A DNA stretch of 47,556 bases, taken from the NCBI GenBank assembly GCA_030694365.1, contig JAUXYM010000015.1:1-47556 (forward strand). Direction: 5' to 3'. The notes under the pieces are model-generated. The model saw only the letters and a program-made list of their open reading frames with translations, searched no databases and was not told where the DNA came from. Positions 27,968 to 35,824 of this stretch are shown here, piece after piece (the stretch's first letter is position 1; each line of letters begins with the position of its first letter). The DNA is from Nevskia sp. GTDB taxonomy: Bacteria; Pseudomonadota; Gammaproteobacteria; Nevskiales; Nevskiaceae. The translations under genes and the position numbers were made by a program.

Positions 27968-28723
27968 GTGCTCGTTGCCACCCGCCATCCCGGCAACATC
28001 GGCTCGGCTGCCCGCGCGATGCGCAACATGGGCCTGACTGACTTGGTGCTGGTCGAGCCGCATCGTTTTCCAGACCCGGAAGCGACGGCATTGGCCAGCG
28101 GTGCCGACAGCATTCTGGAAGGGGCGACGATCTATCCGACCTTGGCCGATGCAGTCGCTGACTGCGAGCACGTGATCGCGACCACGGCCCGCGTGCGTTA
28201 CGTGTCGATCCCGTTTTCCGAGCCGCGTGCATGCGTGGCGCGGCTGGCGGCCGGTGAACATCCGGGCAAGGTCGCGATCGTCTTCGGCCGCGAGCGGATC
28301 GGCCTGACCAACGAGGAACTCGACCACTGCCGGGAAGCGGTGGCGATCCCCACCGATCCGGAATTCGGCTCGATGAACCTCGCTGCCGCCGTGCAGATCA
28401 TGGCTTACGAACTGCGCCTGGCAGCGGGTGCCAAGCTGCCGGAATTGCCCGAGCACCAACCGGTGCCGCAGGGCCAGATGGAGCATTTCTTCGGCCATCT
28501 GGAAAAGCTGCTGATCGCGACCACCTTCATCGACCCCGCCGCGCCGCGCTTCATCATGCGGCGGATGCGCCGGATGTTCGGCCGCGCCGCACCCGACAGC
28601 CACGAGATCAACATCCTGCGCGGCATCCTGACCTCGGTCGAGGAAGCGCTGGGCCTGAAGCCGACCACCAAGACCTTTCCGCACCTGCGCTCCGGCGCGG
28701 TCACTGAAAACGATGAGCCCTGA
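27968..28723 (+). CDS. trmJ: tRNA (cytidine/uridine-2'-O-)-methyltransferase TrmJ
   Basis: SPOUT-family enzyme that methylates the ribose at position 32 of tRNA. The motifs are TRHPGNIGSAARAMRNMG, VFGRERIGLTNEEL and EFGSMNLAAAVQIMAYEL. The GTG at 27968 is the first standard start, giving 251 residues, but it leaves out the strand IRIV that TrmJ proteins normally carry just before VLVATRH. The frame is open back to 27890 with no ATG, GTG or TTG in frame over that stretch, so a CTG at 27947 or 27950 is possible. The gene is certain; the start is not. Confidence 0.92.
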   Translation: MLVATRHPGNIGSAARAMRNMGLTDLVLVEPHRFPDPEATALASGADSILEGATIYPTLADAVADCEHVIATTARVRYVSIPFSEPRACVARLAAGEHPGKVAIVFGRERIGLTNEELDHCREAVAIPTDPEFGSMNLAAAVQIMAYELRLAAGAKLPELPEHQPVPQGQMEHFFGHLEKLLIATTFIDPAAPRFIMRRMRRMFGRAAPDSHEINILRGILTSVEEALGLKPTTKTFPHLRSGAVTENDEP

Positions 28724-28760
28724 GCGGGGGCGCTGCGAATACTGCTGCTGCCTCTTCAGG

Positions 28761-28919
28761 TCGTCATCTCCGCGAAGGGGGGATCCAGTTTCGGATCGAG
28801 CGCTACGCTGGCAACAGAAGAACTGGATTGTCGAGCGCATCCCTGCGCTCGACCTGCTTGGGCAGGCTTACGCGCCGATTCGCTCCCGGCGAATCGGTCC
28901 CGCCTGCGCGGGAATGACG
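28761..28919. repeat. Degenerate REP-like inverted element before the cysteine desulfurase
   Basis: The outer ends (CGTCATCTCCGCGAAGG and CCTGCGCGGGAATGACGG) are inverted and match the ATTCCCGCG...CGCGGGAAT repeat at 40734. Inside are further small palindromes (CGATTCGCTCCCGGCGAATCG). It fills most of the 240-base gap between trmJ and the next gene. Confidence 0.68.
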
Positions 28920-28963
28920 GGATGGTTCTGAGAGCGATGGACGCGCGGCGGTAAACTTCCCGC

Positions 28964-30097
28964 ATGCCGATCTACCTCGACTACAACGCCACCACGCCGC
29001 TGGACCCGCGGGTGCTGGACGCGATGCTGCCCTACCTCAGCGGGCCGTACGGCAATGCCTCGAGCGTGCATCGCTACGGCCGCGCGGCGCGTGATGCGAT
29101 CGAAGCGGCGCGGGTGCAGGTGGCGGCGCTGGCCGGTGCTGAAGCTTCCGAGCTGAGCTTCACCAGCGGTGCCACCGAATCGAACAATCTGGCGCTCAAG
29201 GGCTTGACCGAAACCACGCGCCCGAGCCGCGTGCTCTACGGCGCGACCGAACATCCGGCCGTGCTCGAAGCGGCGGAATCGCTGGTCGCTCATGGCTGGG
29301 GCGTGGAAACCATCGCCATCGACCGCGCCGGCATCGTCGACTGGCCGGCCTTCGAAGCGCAGCTCACGCGCGGTCCGCTGCGGCTGGCGGCGCTGATGCT
29401 GGCCAACAACGAAACCGGCGTGATCCAGGACAGCGCGCGTGCGGCGAAGCTCGTTCACGACGCTGGCGCGCTGTTTCACGTTGACGCCGTGCAGGCCGGC
29501 GGCAAGCTGGCGTTCGGCTTCAAGGAATCCGGTGCCGATCTGATGAGCCTGTCCGCGCACAAGCTGTATGGACCGAAAGGCGTCGGCGCGCTGCTGGTGA
29601 AATCGCATGTCGAACTGGTGACCCAGTTACACGGTGGCGGCCAGGAGCGTGGCTTGCGAGGCGGCACCGAAAACCTGGCGGCGATCGTCGGCTTCGGCGT
29701 TGCTGCCGAGCTGGCGATCGCCGAGCGCGAGCAGCGCATCGCCCATTGGACGGTGCTGAAAGCGCGCCTCGAAGTCGGCTTGCGCGCGATGCCTGGCATC
29801 ACCATCTTCGGCGACGGCTCGCCGCGCCTGTCGAACACCGTGCAGTTCGGCGTCGACGGCTGGGAAGGTGAAGCGCTGCTGATGGCGCTCGACCGCAAGG
29901 GCATCGCGGTATCGAGCGGCTCGGCCTGCGCGTCCGGCACCGGCGAGCCCAGCCATGTGCTGATCGGCATGGGCTGGCCGCGTGACATCGCGTTTTCGGC
30001 GATCCGGGTCAGCCTCGGGACCATGACCACGGAAACCGAGATCGGCCGCTTCCTGACGGTGTTCGGCGATCTGCGTCAGCAGGCGGCGGCCGCATGA
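28964..30097 (+). CDS. Cysteine desulfurase, NifS-like
   Basis: PLP enzyme that takes sulfur from cysteine as a persulfide for Fe-S clusters and thio-modifications. The 377-residue protein starts MPIYLDYNATTPLDP, with the PLP lysine at about residue 200 in [10 protein letters not shown], a His in GATEHPAV, and the active cysteine at about 322 in SSGSACASGTGEPS. The RGGTEN motif is of the NifS/IscS group I type. Its stop overlaps the next gene by 4 bases (ATGA), so two different cysteine desulfurases are co-translated. No iscR-like regulator precedes it. Confidence 0.93.
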   Translation: MPIYLDYNATTPLDPRVLDAMLPYLSGPYGNASSVHRYGRAARDAIEAARVQVAALAGAEASELSFTSGATESNNLALKGLTETTRPSRVLYGATEHPAVLEAAESLVAHGWGVETIAIDRAGIVDWPAFEAQLTRGPLRLAALMLANNETGVIQDSARAAKLVHDAGALFHVDAVQAGGKLAFGFKESGADLMSLSAHKLYGPKGVGALLVKSHVELVTQLHGGGQERGLRGGTENLAAIVGFGVAAELAIAEREQRIAHWTVLKARLEVGLRAMPGITIFGDGSPRLSNTVQFGVDGWEGEALLMALDRKGIAVSSGSACASGTGEPSHVLIGMGWPRDIAFSAIRVSLGTMTTETEIGRFLTVFGDLRQQAAAA

Positions 30098-31698
30098 TCT
30101 ATCTCGATTACGCCGCGACCACGCCGATCGCCCCTGAGGTGTTCGAGGCGATGCTGCCGTACCTGAAACCGGATGGCCTGCACGGCAATCCGGCGTCGAC
30201 GCACGGTCCGGGCTTTGCTGCGCGGGCGGCGGTCGAGCAGGCGAGGGCGCAGGTCGCGGCACTGATCGGCGCCGAGCCGGCCGAGATCATCTGGACTTCC
30301 GGTGCCACCGAATCGAACAACCTGGCGATCAAGGGCGCGCTGGAATTCCGCGGCTTCCCGAAGGCCGGCCGCGCGGTGCACATCGTCACTTCGCGCACCG
30401 AGCACAAGTGCGTGCTCGATACCTGCCGGCATCTGGAAACGCTCGGTGCGCGCGTCACTTATCTGAAGCCGGACGAGCGCGGCGTGGTGACGCCGGAAGC
30501 GGTGCTGGCGGCGATCACGCCGGATACCGCGCTGGTGTCGCTGATGTGGGTCAACAACGAGATCGGCGCGATTAACGATATCGAGCGCCTGGCACCGCTG
30601 CTGCGCGCACGCGGCGTGATGCTGCATGTCGACGCTGCACAGGCCGCCGGCAAGCTGGCGATCGACCTGCGGACGCTGCCGGTCGATCTGTTGAGCCTGT
30701 CGGCGCACAAGCTGTACGGGCCGAAAGGCGTCGGCGCGCTGTACGTGCGGCGCAAGCCGCGCGCACGGTTAAGCCCGCAGATGCACGGCGGCGGTCACGA
30801 GCAGGGCATGCGCTCGGGCACCTTGGCGACGCATCAGGTGGTCGGCTTCGGTGCCGCTTGCGCACTGGCGGCGCAGCGGCTGGACGCGGATATCGCGCAG
30901 TTCAGCGCGCTGCGCGATGCGCTGTGGGCGCGGCTGCAGACCATTCCCGGCGTGCTGCGCAATGGCCCGACAGGCGGCTTGGTAGGCGGCGAGCGCGCCG
31001 CGCCGCATCTGCTGAATCTGAGTTTTCCTGGCGTCGAAGGCGAAGCGCTGCGCGCCTCGCTGCCGGGCATCGCGGTATCGAGCGGCTCGGCCTGTTCGTC
31101 GGCGACTGCCGAGTCGTCCTACGTGCTGCGCGCCCTCGGCCGCGACGACGAAACCGCCAATGCCAGTTTGCGTTTCTCGTTCGGCAGGATGACGACGCTC
31201 GCCGATATCGAGCAGGCCGCCGATACGGTGATCGCGCAGGTCGCGCGGCTGCGGGCGCTGTCGCCGTTCAACACGGTAGCGCCGATCGCGAACCCGCCTG
31301 ACGCGGCGGCCGGCAATCCCTACGGCTATGGCTCGGACATCTGGCGGCTGTTCCGGGAAACTCCGAACGCCGGCCGTTTCCCGGACGGGGCGCCGGAGGT
31401 GATCAGCGCCGAAGCGGGCACACCGGCCGCGAGTTCGCTGCTGCGGCTGGCACTGCGTCTCGACGGTGAACGCGTCGCCGAAGCGCGCTTCCTGGCTTAC
31501 GGCTGCCCGACGACGATCGCCGTCGGCGCATTCATCGCCGGCTGGGTGCAGGGCAAGGCTATGGCGGATCTAACTGGGCTGAAGGCGCTGGCGCTGCGTT
31601 CAGCGCTTGAAATTCCGGAAGATCGTGCACACTGTGCCTTGCTGGGTGAGGACGCGCTTCGCGCGGTTTTCGCCCGTCACAAGGAAGAAATGGCATGA
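30094..31698 (+). CDS. IscS-type cysteine desulfurase fused to a degenerate IscU-like domain
   Basis: Residues 1-390 are a complete Isc[14 protein letters not shown], His104, PLP Lys206 in [22 protein letters not shown], and the mobile-loop Cys334 in SSGSACSSA. Residues ~412-534 align with Isc[13 protein letters not shown] corresponds to its N-terminal YENPRNVG region; [15 protein letters not shown] keeps the second cysteine (Cys471, like E. coli Cys63); [13 protein letters not shown] keeps the His-Cys pair (513/514, like 105/106). At the first ligand site the GAPACGD motif reads GTPAASS, so both the Cys37 and Asp39 equivalents are gone. A standard three-cysteine cluster site is therefore absent. 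Overlaps iscA by 4 bases. Confidence 0.9.
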   Translation: MIYLDYAATTPIAPEVFEAMLPYLKPDGLHGNPASTHGPGFAARAAVEQARAQVAALIGAEPAEIIWTSGATESNNLAIKGALEFRGFPKAGRAVHIVTSRTEHKCVLDTCRHLETLGARVTYLKPDERGVVTPEAVLAAITPDTALVSLMWVNNEIGAINDIERLAPLLRARGVMLHVDAAQAAGKLAIDLRTLPVDLLSLSAHKLYGPKGVGALYVRRKPRARLSPQMHGGGHEQGMRSGTLATHQVVGFGAACALAAQRLDADIAQFSALRDALWARLQTIPGVLRNGPTGGLVGGERAAPHLLNLSFPGVEGEALRASLPGIAVSSGSACSSATAESSYVLRALGRDDETANASLRFSFGRMTTLADIEQAADTVIAQVARLRALSPFNTVAPIANPPDAAAGNPYGYGSDIWRLFRETPNAGRFPDGAPEVISAEAGTPAASSLLRLALRLDGERVAEARFLAYGCPTTIAVGAFIAGWVQGKAMADLTGLKALALRSALEIPEDRAHCALLGEDALRAVFARHKEEMA

Positions 31699-32021
31699 GC
31701 ATCGTCCTGACCGAAACGGCGGCAAATCGCATCCAGTCCCAGTTGGCCAAGCGCGGCAAGGGCTACGGCCTGCGGATCGGCGTCAAGAAGTCCGGCTGTT
31801 CGGGCTATGCCTACGTGCTCGATTACGCCGACGCCCCGGGCGAAGCTGACGAAGTGTTCGACGCTTTCGGCGCCAAGGTTGTGGTGGCCAAGGAGCATCT
31901 GTCCTTCCTCGACGGCCTGACCCTCGATTTCCAGCGCGACGGCCTGAACGAAGCGTTCAAGTTCAGGAACCCGAACGTCACCGGCGAATGCGGCTGCGGC
32001 GAGAGTTTCGCCGTCAGCTAA
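31695..32021 (+). CDS. iscA: A-type Fe-S carrier IscA
   Basis: Carries or delivers Fe-S clusters to target enzymes. The 108-residue protein begins [14 protein letters not shown] and contains the three conserved cysteines: one in [10 protein letters not shown] (about residue 35) and two in GECGCGESF near the C-terminus. The [10 protein letters not shown] and YVLDYAD strands are typical. It is the third gene of the condensed Fe-S operon, started by ATGA overlap. No hscB, hscA, fdx or iscX follows. Confidence 0.94.
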   Translation: MSIVLTETAANRIQSQLAKRGKGYGLRIGVKKSGCSGYAYVLDYADAPGEADEVFDAFGAKVVVAKEHLSFLDGLTLDFQRDGLNEAFKFRNPNVTGECGCGESFAVS

Positions 32022-32026
32022 GGCAG

Positions 32027-32049
32027 ACGACGGGCGCAAGGCCCGTCGT
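32027..32049 (+). terminator. Hairpin after iscA
   Basis: ACGACGGGC and GCCCGTCGT form a 9-bp stem with loop GCAAG, 6 bases after the iscA stop. Only a weak T run follows, so it may be an attenuator or a processing hairpin. Confidence 0.5.
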
Positions 32050-32075
32050 TAGTGAGGTTGCTGCGACGCGGCAGA

Positions 32076-32105
32076 TTGCCGCTGTAGTCGGTAAACCGTT
32101 AACAT
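32076..32105 (+). promoter_or_regulatory. Possible sigma-70 promoter for ndk
   Basis: TTGCCG and TAACAT are spaced 18 bases apart in the AT-richer part of the iscA-ndk gap, about 60 bases before the ndk ATG. This is inference from hexamer similarity only. Confidence 0.35.
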
Positions 32106-32168
32106 TCCGCGTTTTTCCGCCCCCGGATCATCCGTGGGCGATTACTTCACAACACACGGAACATCATC

Positions 32169-32600
32169 ATGGCGGTTGAACGCACCCTTTCGATCATCAA
32201 GCCCGACGCCGTTGCCAAGAACGTCATCGGTGGCATCTACTCGCGTTTCGAAGCGGTTGGCCTGCGCATCGTCGCCGCCCGAATGGAACACATGACCCGC
32301 GAAGAAGCCGAAGGTTTCTATGCGGTGCACAGCGCCCGTCCGTTCTTCAAGGATCTGGTCGGCTTCATGATTTCCGGCCCGGTCATCATCCAGGTGCTGG
32401 AAGGCGAAGACGCGGTTGCCAAGCACCGCGACATCATGGGTGCCACCGATCCGAAGAAGGCCGCGCCGGGCACCATCCGTGCGGATTTCGCCGATTCGAT
32501 CGACGAGAACGCCGTCCACGGTTCGGACAGCCTCGAAAATGCCGCGCGCGAAATCAGCTATTTCTTCCGCATCACCGAACTGGCGCCGCGCACGCGCTAA
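32169..32600 (+). CDS. ndk: Nucleoside diphosphate kinase
   Basis: Transfers the gamma phosphate between nucleoside triphosphates and diphosphates to balance NTP pools. The 143-residue protein starts [15 protein letters not shown], contains [16 protein letters not shown] and [14 protein letters not shown], and has the phospho-histidine in ENAVHGSDS. Length is the family standard. It begins the housekeeping run that continues with rlmN, pilW and rodZ. Confidence 0.97.
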   Translation: MAVERTLSIIKPDAVAKNVIGGIYSRFEAVGLRIVAARMEHMTREEAEGFYAVHSARPFFKDLVGFMISGPVIIQVLEGEDAVAKHRDIMGATDPKKAAPGTIRADFADSIDENAVHGSDSLENAAREISYFFRITELAPRTR

Positions 32601-32624
32601 GCCGCGCAGCGGCAGGAGTGAGGC

Positions 32625-33821
32625 GTGACCGCTGAGGCAAGCAGCAACACGGTGGACAACACGGCGACTGCGTACCCGCAGGCGCCGTTGCTGACACCGG
32701 CTGCATTCCCTCCGCGCGTCAACCTCTTCGGTCTCGATCGCGCGGCCTTGCGCGAGCAGTTCGAGAAGATGGGCGAAGCTGGATTCCGCGCCGATCAGGT
32801 CATGCTGTGGATCTATCGGCGCGGCGTCTCCGACTTCGAGCAGATGAGCAACATCGGCAAGGCGCTGCGGGCGCGCCTCGCCACCCATTTCGTCATCCGT
32901 CCGCCTGAACTGGTCACCGAGCAGGTCTCGGTCGACGGCACCCGCAAGTGGGTGCTGAAGCTGGAGCAGGCGGAAGGCAAGCCGGTCACGATGATCGAGA
33001 CCGTCTACATCCCCGAGGCCACGCGCGGGACGCTGTGCATTTCCTCGCAGGCCGGTTGTGCGATGGACTGCTCGTTCTGCTCGACTGCCCAGGGCGGTTT
33101 TTCGCGGAACATGAGCACGGCTGAAATCGTTGCCCAGGTCTGGTTCGCCGGCAAAACCCTCGGTGGCGATTTCCAGAACGAACGGGTCATTTCCAACGTC
33201 GTGTTCATGGGCATGGGCGAGCCGCTCGCCAATTACAACAACGTGCTGCCGGCGATCCGCATCCTGCTCGACGACTTCGGCTTCGGCTTGTCCAAGCGCC
33301 GGGTGACGGTGTCGACCTCGGGCCTGGTGCCGTTCATCGATCGCCTCGCTGGCGATGTCGACACCGCGCTGGCGATTTCGCTGCACGCGGCCAACGACAA
33401 GCTGCGCGACCAGCTGGTGCCGATCAACAAGAAGTACCCGATCGCCGAGCTGATGGAAGCCTGCAAGCGCTATCTCGCCGGCAAGGATCGCAAGGCCCAC
33501 ATCGTCTACGAGTACGTGATGCTCGATGGCGTCAACGACCAGCCCGAGCACGCCCGCGAACTCGCCAAGCTGCTCAACGGCCAGGGTCAGGCGGCGAAGG
33601 TCAATCTGATTCCGTTCAACCCGTTTCCGGAAGCGCGCTACAAGCGCTCGACGCCGGAAGCGATCACCCGTTTCTCCGAGATTCTGCGCGCCAAGGGCTT
33701 GCTGACGATGACCCGTCGCACCCGTGGCGACGACATCGACGCGGCCTGCGGGCAGCTGGTCGGCAAGGTGCAGAGCAAGCAGAAGAAGCGCCTTGGTGAC
33801 ATACCGGTGCGCGTGCAATGA
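32625..33821 (+). CDS. rlmN: Dual-specificity RNA methyltransferase RlmN
   Basis: Radical-SAM enzyme that methylates C2 of adenosine 2503 in 23S rRNA and A37 in tRNA. The 398-residue protein starts at a GTG preceded by AGGAG. It has the cluster motif CAMDCSFC (Cys145, 149, 152), MGMGEPLANYNNV, and the C-terminal mechanistic cysteine in DIDAACGQL (residue 375). An N-terminal extension of ~30 residues precedes NLFGLDR. The last 24 codons recur 164 bases downstream. Its stop is 160 bases before pilW instead of overlapping it. Confidence 0.95.
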   Translation: MTAEASSNTVDNTATAYPQAPLLTPAAFPPRVNLFGLDRAALREQFEKMGEAGFRADQVMLWIYRRGVSDFEQMSNIGKALRARLATHFVIRPPELVTEQVSVDGTRKWVLKLEQAEGKPVTMIETVYIPEATRGTLCISSQAGCAMDCSFCSTAQGGFSRNMSTAEIVAQVWFAGKTLGGDFQNERVISNVVFMGMGEPLANYNNVLPAIRILLDDFGFGLSKRRVTVSTSGLVPFIDRLAGDVDTALAISLHAANDKLRDQLVPINKKYPIAELMEACKRYLAGKDRKAHIVYEYVMLDGVNDQPEHARELAKLLNGQGQAAKVNLIPFNPFPEARYKRSTPEAITRFSEILRAKGLLTMTRRTRGDDIDAACGQLVGKVQSKQKKRLGDIPVRVQ

Positions 33822-33908
33822 CCGGCCCGCAGGCACTGCACCCGACTCGCCTTGCTCCGATCCCCGCCGCGTTCGCGTCGGGGTCCCTCGTCGGTGGCTC
33901 GCGTTCTT

Positions 33909-33985
33909 CCTGCGGGCAGCTGGTCGGCAAGGTGCAGTCGAAGCAGAAGAAGCGCCTGGGCGACATCCCGGTGCGCGTGCAGTGA
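33909..33985 (+). repeat. Second copy of the rlmN 3' end
   Basis: Bases 33909-33985 repeat 33745-33821 with a 164-base offset. From the TGC of the mechanistic cysteine onward the copy still reads CGQLVGKVQSKQKK-RLGDIPVRVQ-stop. Seven base changes affect five codons and all are synonymous. Its TGA overlaps the GTG start of pilW (GTGA). The 87 bases between the copies (33822-33908) hold no gene. Confidence 0.88.
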
Positions 33986-34749
33986 AGGTTTTGTTCGCCG
34001 CCGTCTTGATGGCCGTGATGACAGCGGGCTGCGTCACCGAAACCACCGGCAATCTGCGTCCGCAGTCGCCGCCGGATCTGATCGAAGCGGCGCGCATCAA
34101 CACCCAGCTGGGCGCCGACTACGCCCGCCAGGGCCGCTTCGACGTGGCCGAGGAAAAGCTGCGCAAGGCGGTCGAGCAGAACGATCGCTACGCGCCGGCG
34201 CATACCGCGCTCGCCTACGTGCTGACCCAGACCGGCAACCGCGACGACGCCGAGCGCGAATACCGCCGCTCGCTGGCGCTGGCGCCGAATGATGCCGGCA
34301 CCCATAACAACTTCGGCGTTTTCCTCTGCGGCCAGGGCAAGTACGCCGAGGCCGATCGCGCGTTCAAGACGGCGCTCGCGGATCGCAATTATTCGACGCC
34401 CGAAGCCGCCTGGACCAACGCCGGCGTCTGCCAGATGAAGGCCGGCAATCTGCCGGTGGCCGAGAACAATTTTCGCCAGGCGCTGAAGATCAATCCGGAG
34501 TTTGCCGACGCGCTGGCGCAGATCTCGCTTCTGACCTTTCGCCGCAACGACTGGCTGCGTACCCGCGCTTTCGTGCAGCGCTATGAGAAAGTGGGCAGCC
34601 GCACGCCGGAGATCCTGCTGATCGCCGCCGTCACCGAGCGCCGGCTGGGCGACAAGCTGGCGGCTCGTCGCTACGAACAGACTTTGCTGCGTGAGTTCCC
34701 CGAATCCGACCAGGCTGTGCAACTACAGAAGAATCCGCCTGCCCCATGA
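33982..34749 (+). CDS. pilW: Type IV pilus biogenesis/stability lipoprotein PilW (PilF)
   Basis: Outer-membrane lipoprotein needed for assembly of the PilQ secretin. The GTG at 33982 gives a 255-residue precursor with signal VKVLFAAVLMAVMTAGC and a lipid-accepting cysteine at about 17. The body is a set of TPR repeats: ARINTQLGADYARQGRFDVA, YAPAHTALAYVLTQTGNRDD, NDAGTHNNFGVFLCGQGKYA, and so on. It overlaps rodZ by 4 bases. The start overlaps the second rlmN 3'-end copy. Confidence 0.9.
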   Translation: MKVLFAAVLMAVMTAGCVTETTGNLRPQSPPDLIEAARINTQLGADYARQGRFDVAEEKLRKAVEQNDRYAPAHTALAYVLTQTGNRDDAEREYRRSLALAPNDAGTHNNFGVFLCGQGKYAEADRAFKTALADRNYSTPEAAWTNAGVCQMKAGNLPVAENNFRQALKINPEFADALAQISLLTFRRNDWLRTRAFVQRYEKVGSRTPEILLIAAVTERRLGDKLAARRYEQTLLREFPESDQAVQLQKNPPAP

Positions 34750-35759
34750 CTTCCGATCCGATCATCCCGACCCTGCGCGTGGCCACCGAAATCGACGCTG
34801 CTACCCCTGACGCCAGCCTCATCGCCGCGAGTGCTTCCGGCAGCCCTGGCCGGATGGTTCGCGCGGCGCGCGAACGCGCCAAGATGGGCATCGAGGAACT
34901 GGCCGTGCAGACGCGGCTGGCACGCCCGACGCTCGAAGCGCTGGAGAGCGACGACTTCTCGACCCTGCATGAAGCCGTCTACGTGCGCGGCTATTACCGC
35001 AAGTGCGCGAAGGTGCTGAAGCTGCCGGAGGCCGAGCTGGTCGCCGCCTACGACAAGCTGCTCGGACCGAAAGCGCCGCCACTGCCGACCAAGCTGCTGC
35101 TCAGCAGCGGCGGCGGTTCGACGATGGGTTCGCCGAAGGGTTCAATAGGCCGCCGCGGCGGCCCGAGCCTGCTGCTGGTGCTTGCTGTTGCGATCGCCAT
35201 CGGTGCCGGAATCTGGTTCATGGTCCATGAGTCGCCGATCTCGACGCCGCCGACCGAATCGATCAGCACGCCGCCGGCACCAGTGTTCGTGCCCGTGCCG
35301 GCACCGGCGCCGACCTCGTCCATCGACGCACAGCCCAGCGTTGCCGCCAGCGAGTTCGCCACGCCGACGCCGGGTGACGTCCAGGTATCGGGCGCAGCCT
35401 TGACCGCCGCCGAGCCCTCGGCAAGCGCCGTTGCCAGCCCGGTAGAACCTGCGGTTGCCGGCTCGGGGGCGCTGGTTCTGGACTTCAACGCCAAGTCCTG
35501 GGTTCGCGTCGACGATGCCGACGGCCGTCTGCTGCTCTCTGGCAACCAGCGGGCCGGCGATCATCAGGTGCTGCGCGGACGCCTGCCGTATGCGCTGTTC
35601 GTCGGCTACGCGCCGGGCGTGACGGTGGAGTTCGACGGCAAGCCGTTCGACCTGAAGCCGCATATCCGCGACAACGCGACGGCGCGTATCAACTTGCCGT
35701 ATGTCGAGCCGGCCCTAACCTCTTCTGCCTCGTCGGCATTGCCGACCACCGCGCGCTGA
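34746..35759 (+). CDS. rodZ: Cytoskeleton protein RodZ
   Basis: Links MreB filaments to the cell-wall elongation machinery. The 337-residue protein has an N-terminal helix-turn-helix of the RodZ type (VRAARERAKMGIEELAVQTR, then YVRGYYRKCAKVL). One membrane helix follows (LLLVLAVAIAIGAGIWFMV, about 139-157), then a Pro/Thr/Ser-rich periplasmic linker. The C-terminal beta domain includes SWVRVDDADGRLLLSG. An N-terminal extension of ~35 residues precedes the HTH. ispG does not follow. Confidence 0.92.
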   Translation: MTSDPIIPTLRVATEIDAATPDASLIAASASGSPGRMVRAARERAKMGIEELAVQTRLARPTLEALESDDFSTLHEAVYVRGYYRKCAKVLKLPEAELVAAYDKLLGPKAPPLPTKLLLSSGGGSTMGSPKGSIGRRGGPSLLLVLAVAIAIGAGIWFMVHESPISTPPTESISTPPAPVFVPVPAPAPTSSIDAQPSVAASEFATPTPGDVQVSGAALTAAEPSASAVASPVEPAVAGSGALVLDFNAKSWVRVDDADGRLLLSGNQRAGDHQVLRGRLPYALFVGYAPGVTVEFDGKPFDLKPHIRDNATARINLPYVEPALTSSASSALPTTAR

Positions 35760-35824
35760 GTCTGGTCGTTGCCGCTCCTGTTGTCGTTCCGGCTTTGCGC
35801 CGCAGCCTTGCCGGGAAACCCGTC

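Noticed and set aside
33822..33985. The repeated rlmN tail as a plain tandem duplication or assembly slip
   Set aside because: Seven silent differences and the native-looking overlap with pilW argue against a very recent copy or a simple assembly artefact, though long reads should confirm it.
32142..34103. A 653-codon open frame opposite ndk and rlmN
   Set aside because: It spans two recognised genes on the other strand and has no plausible domain.
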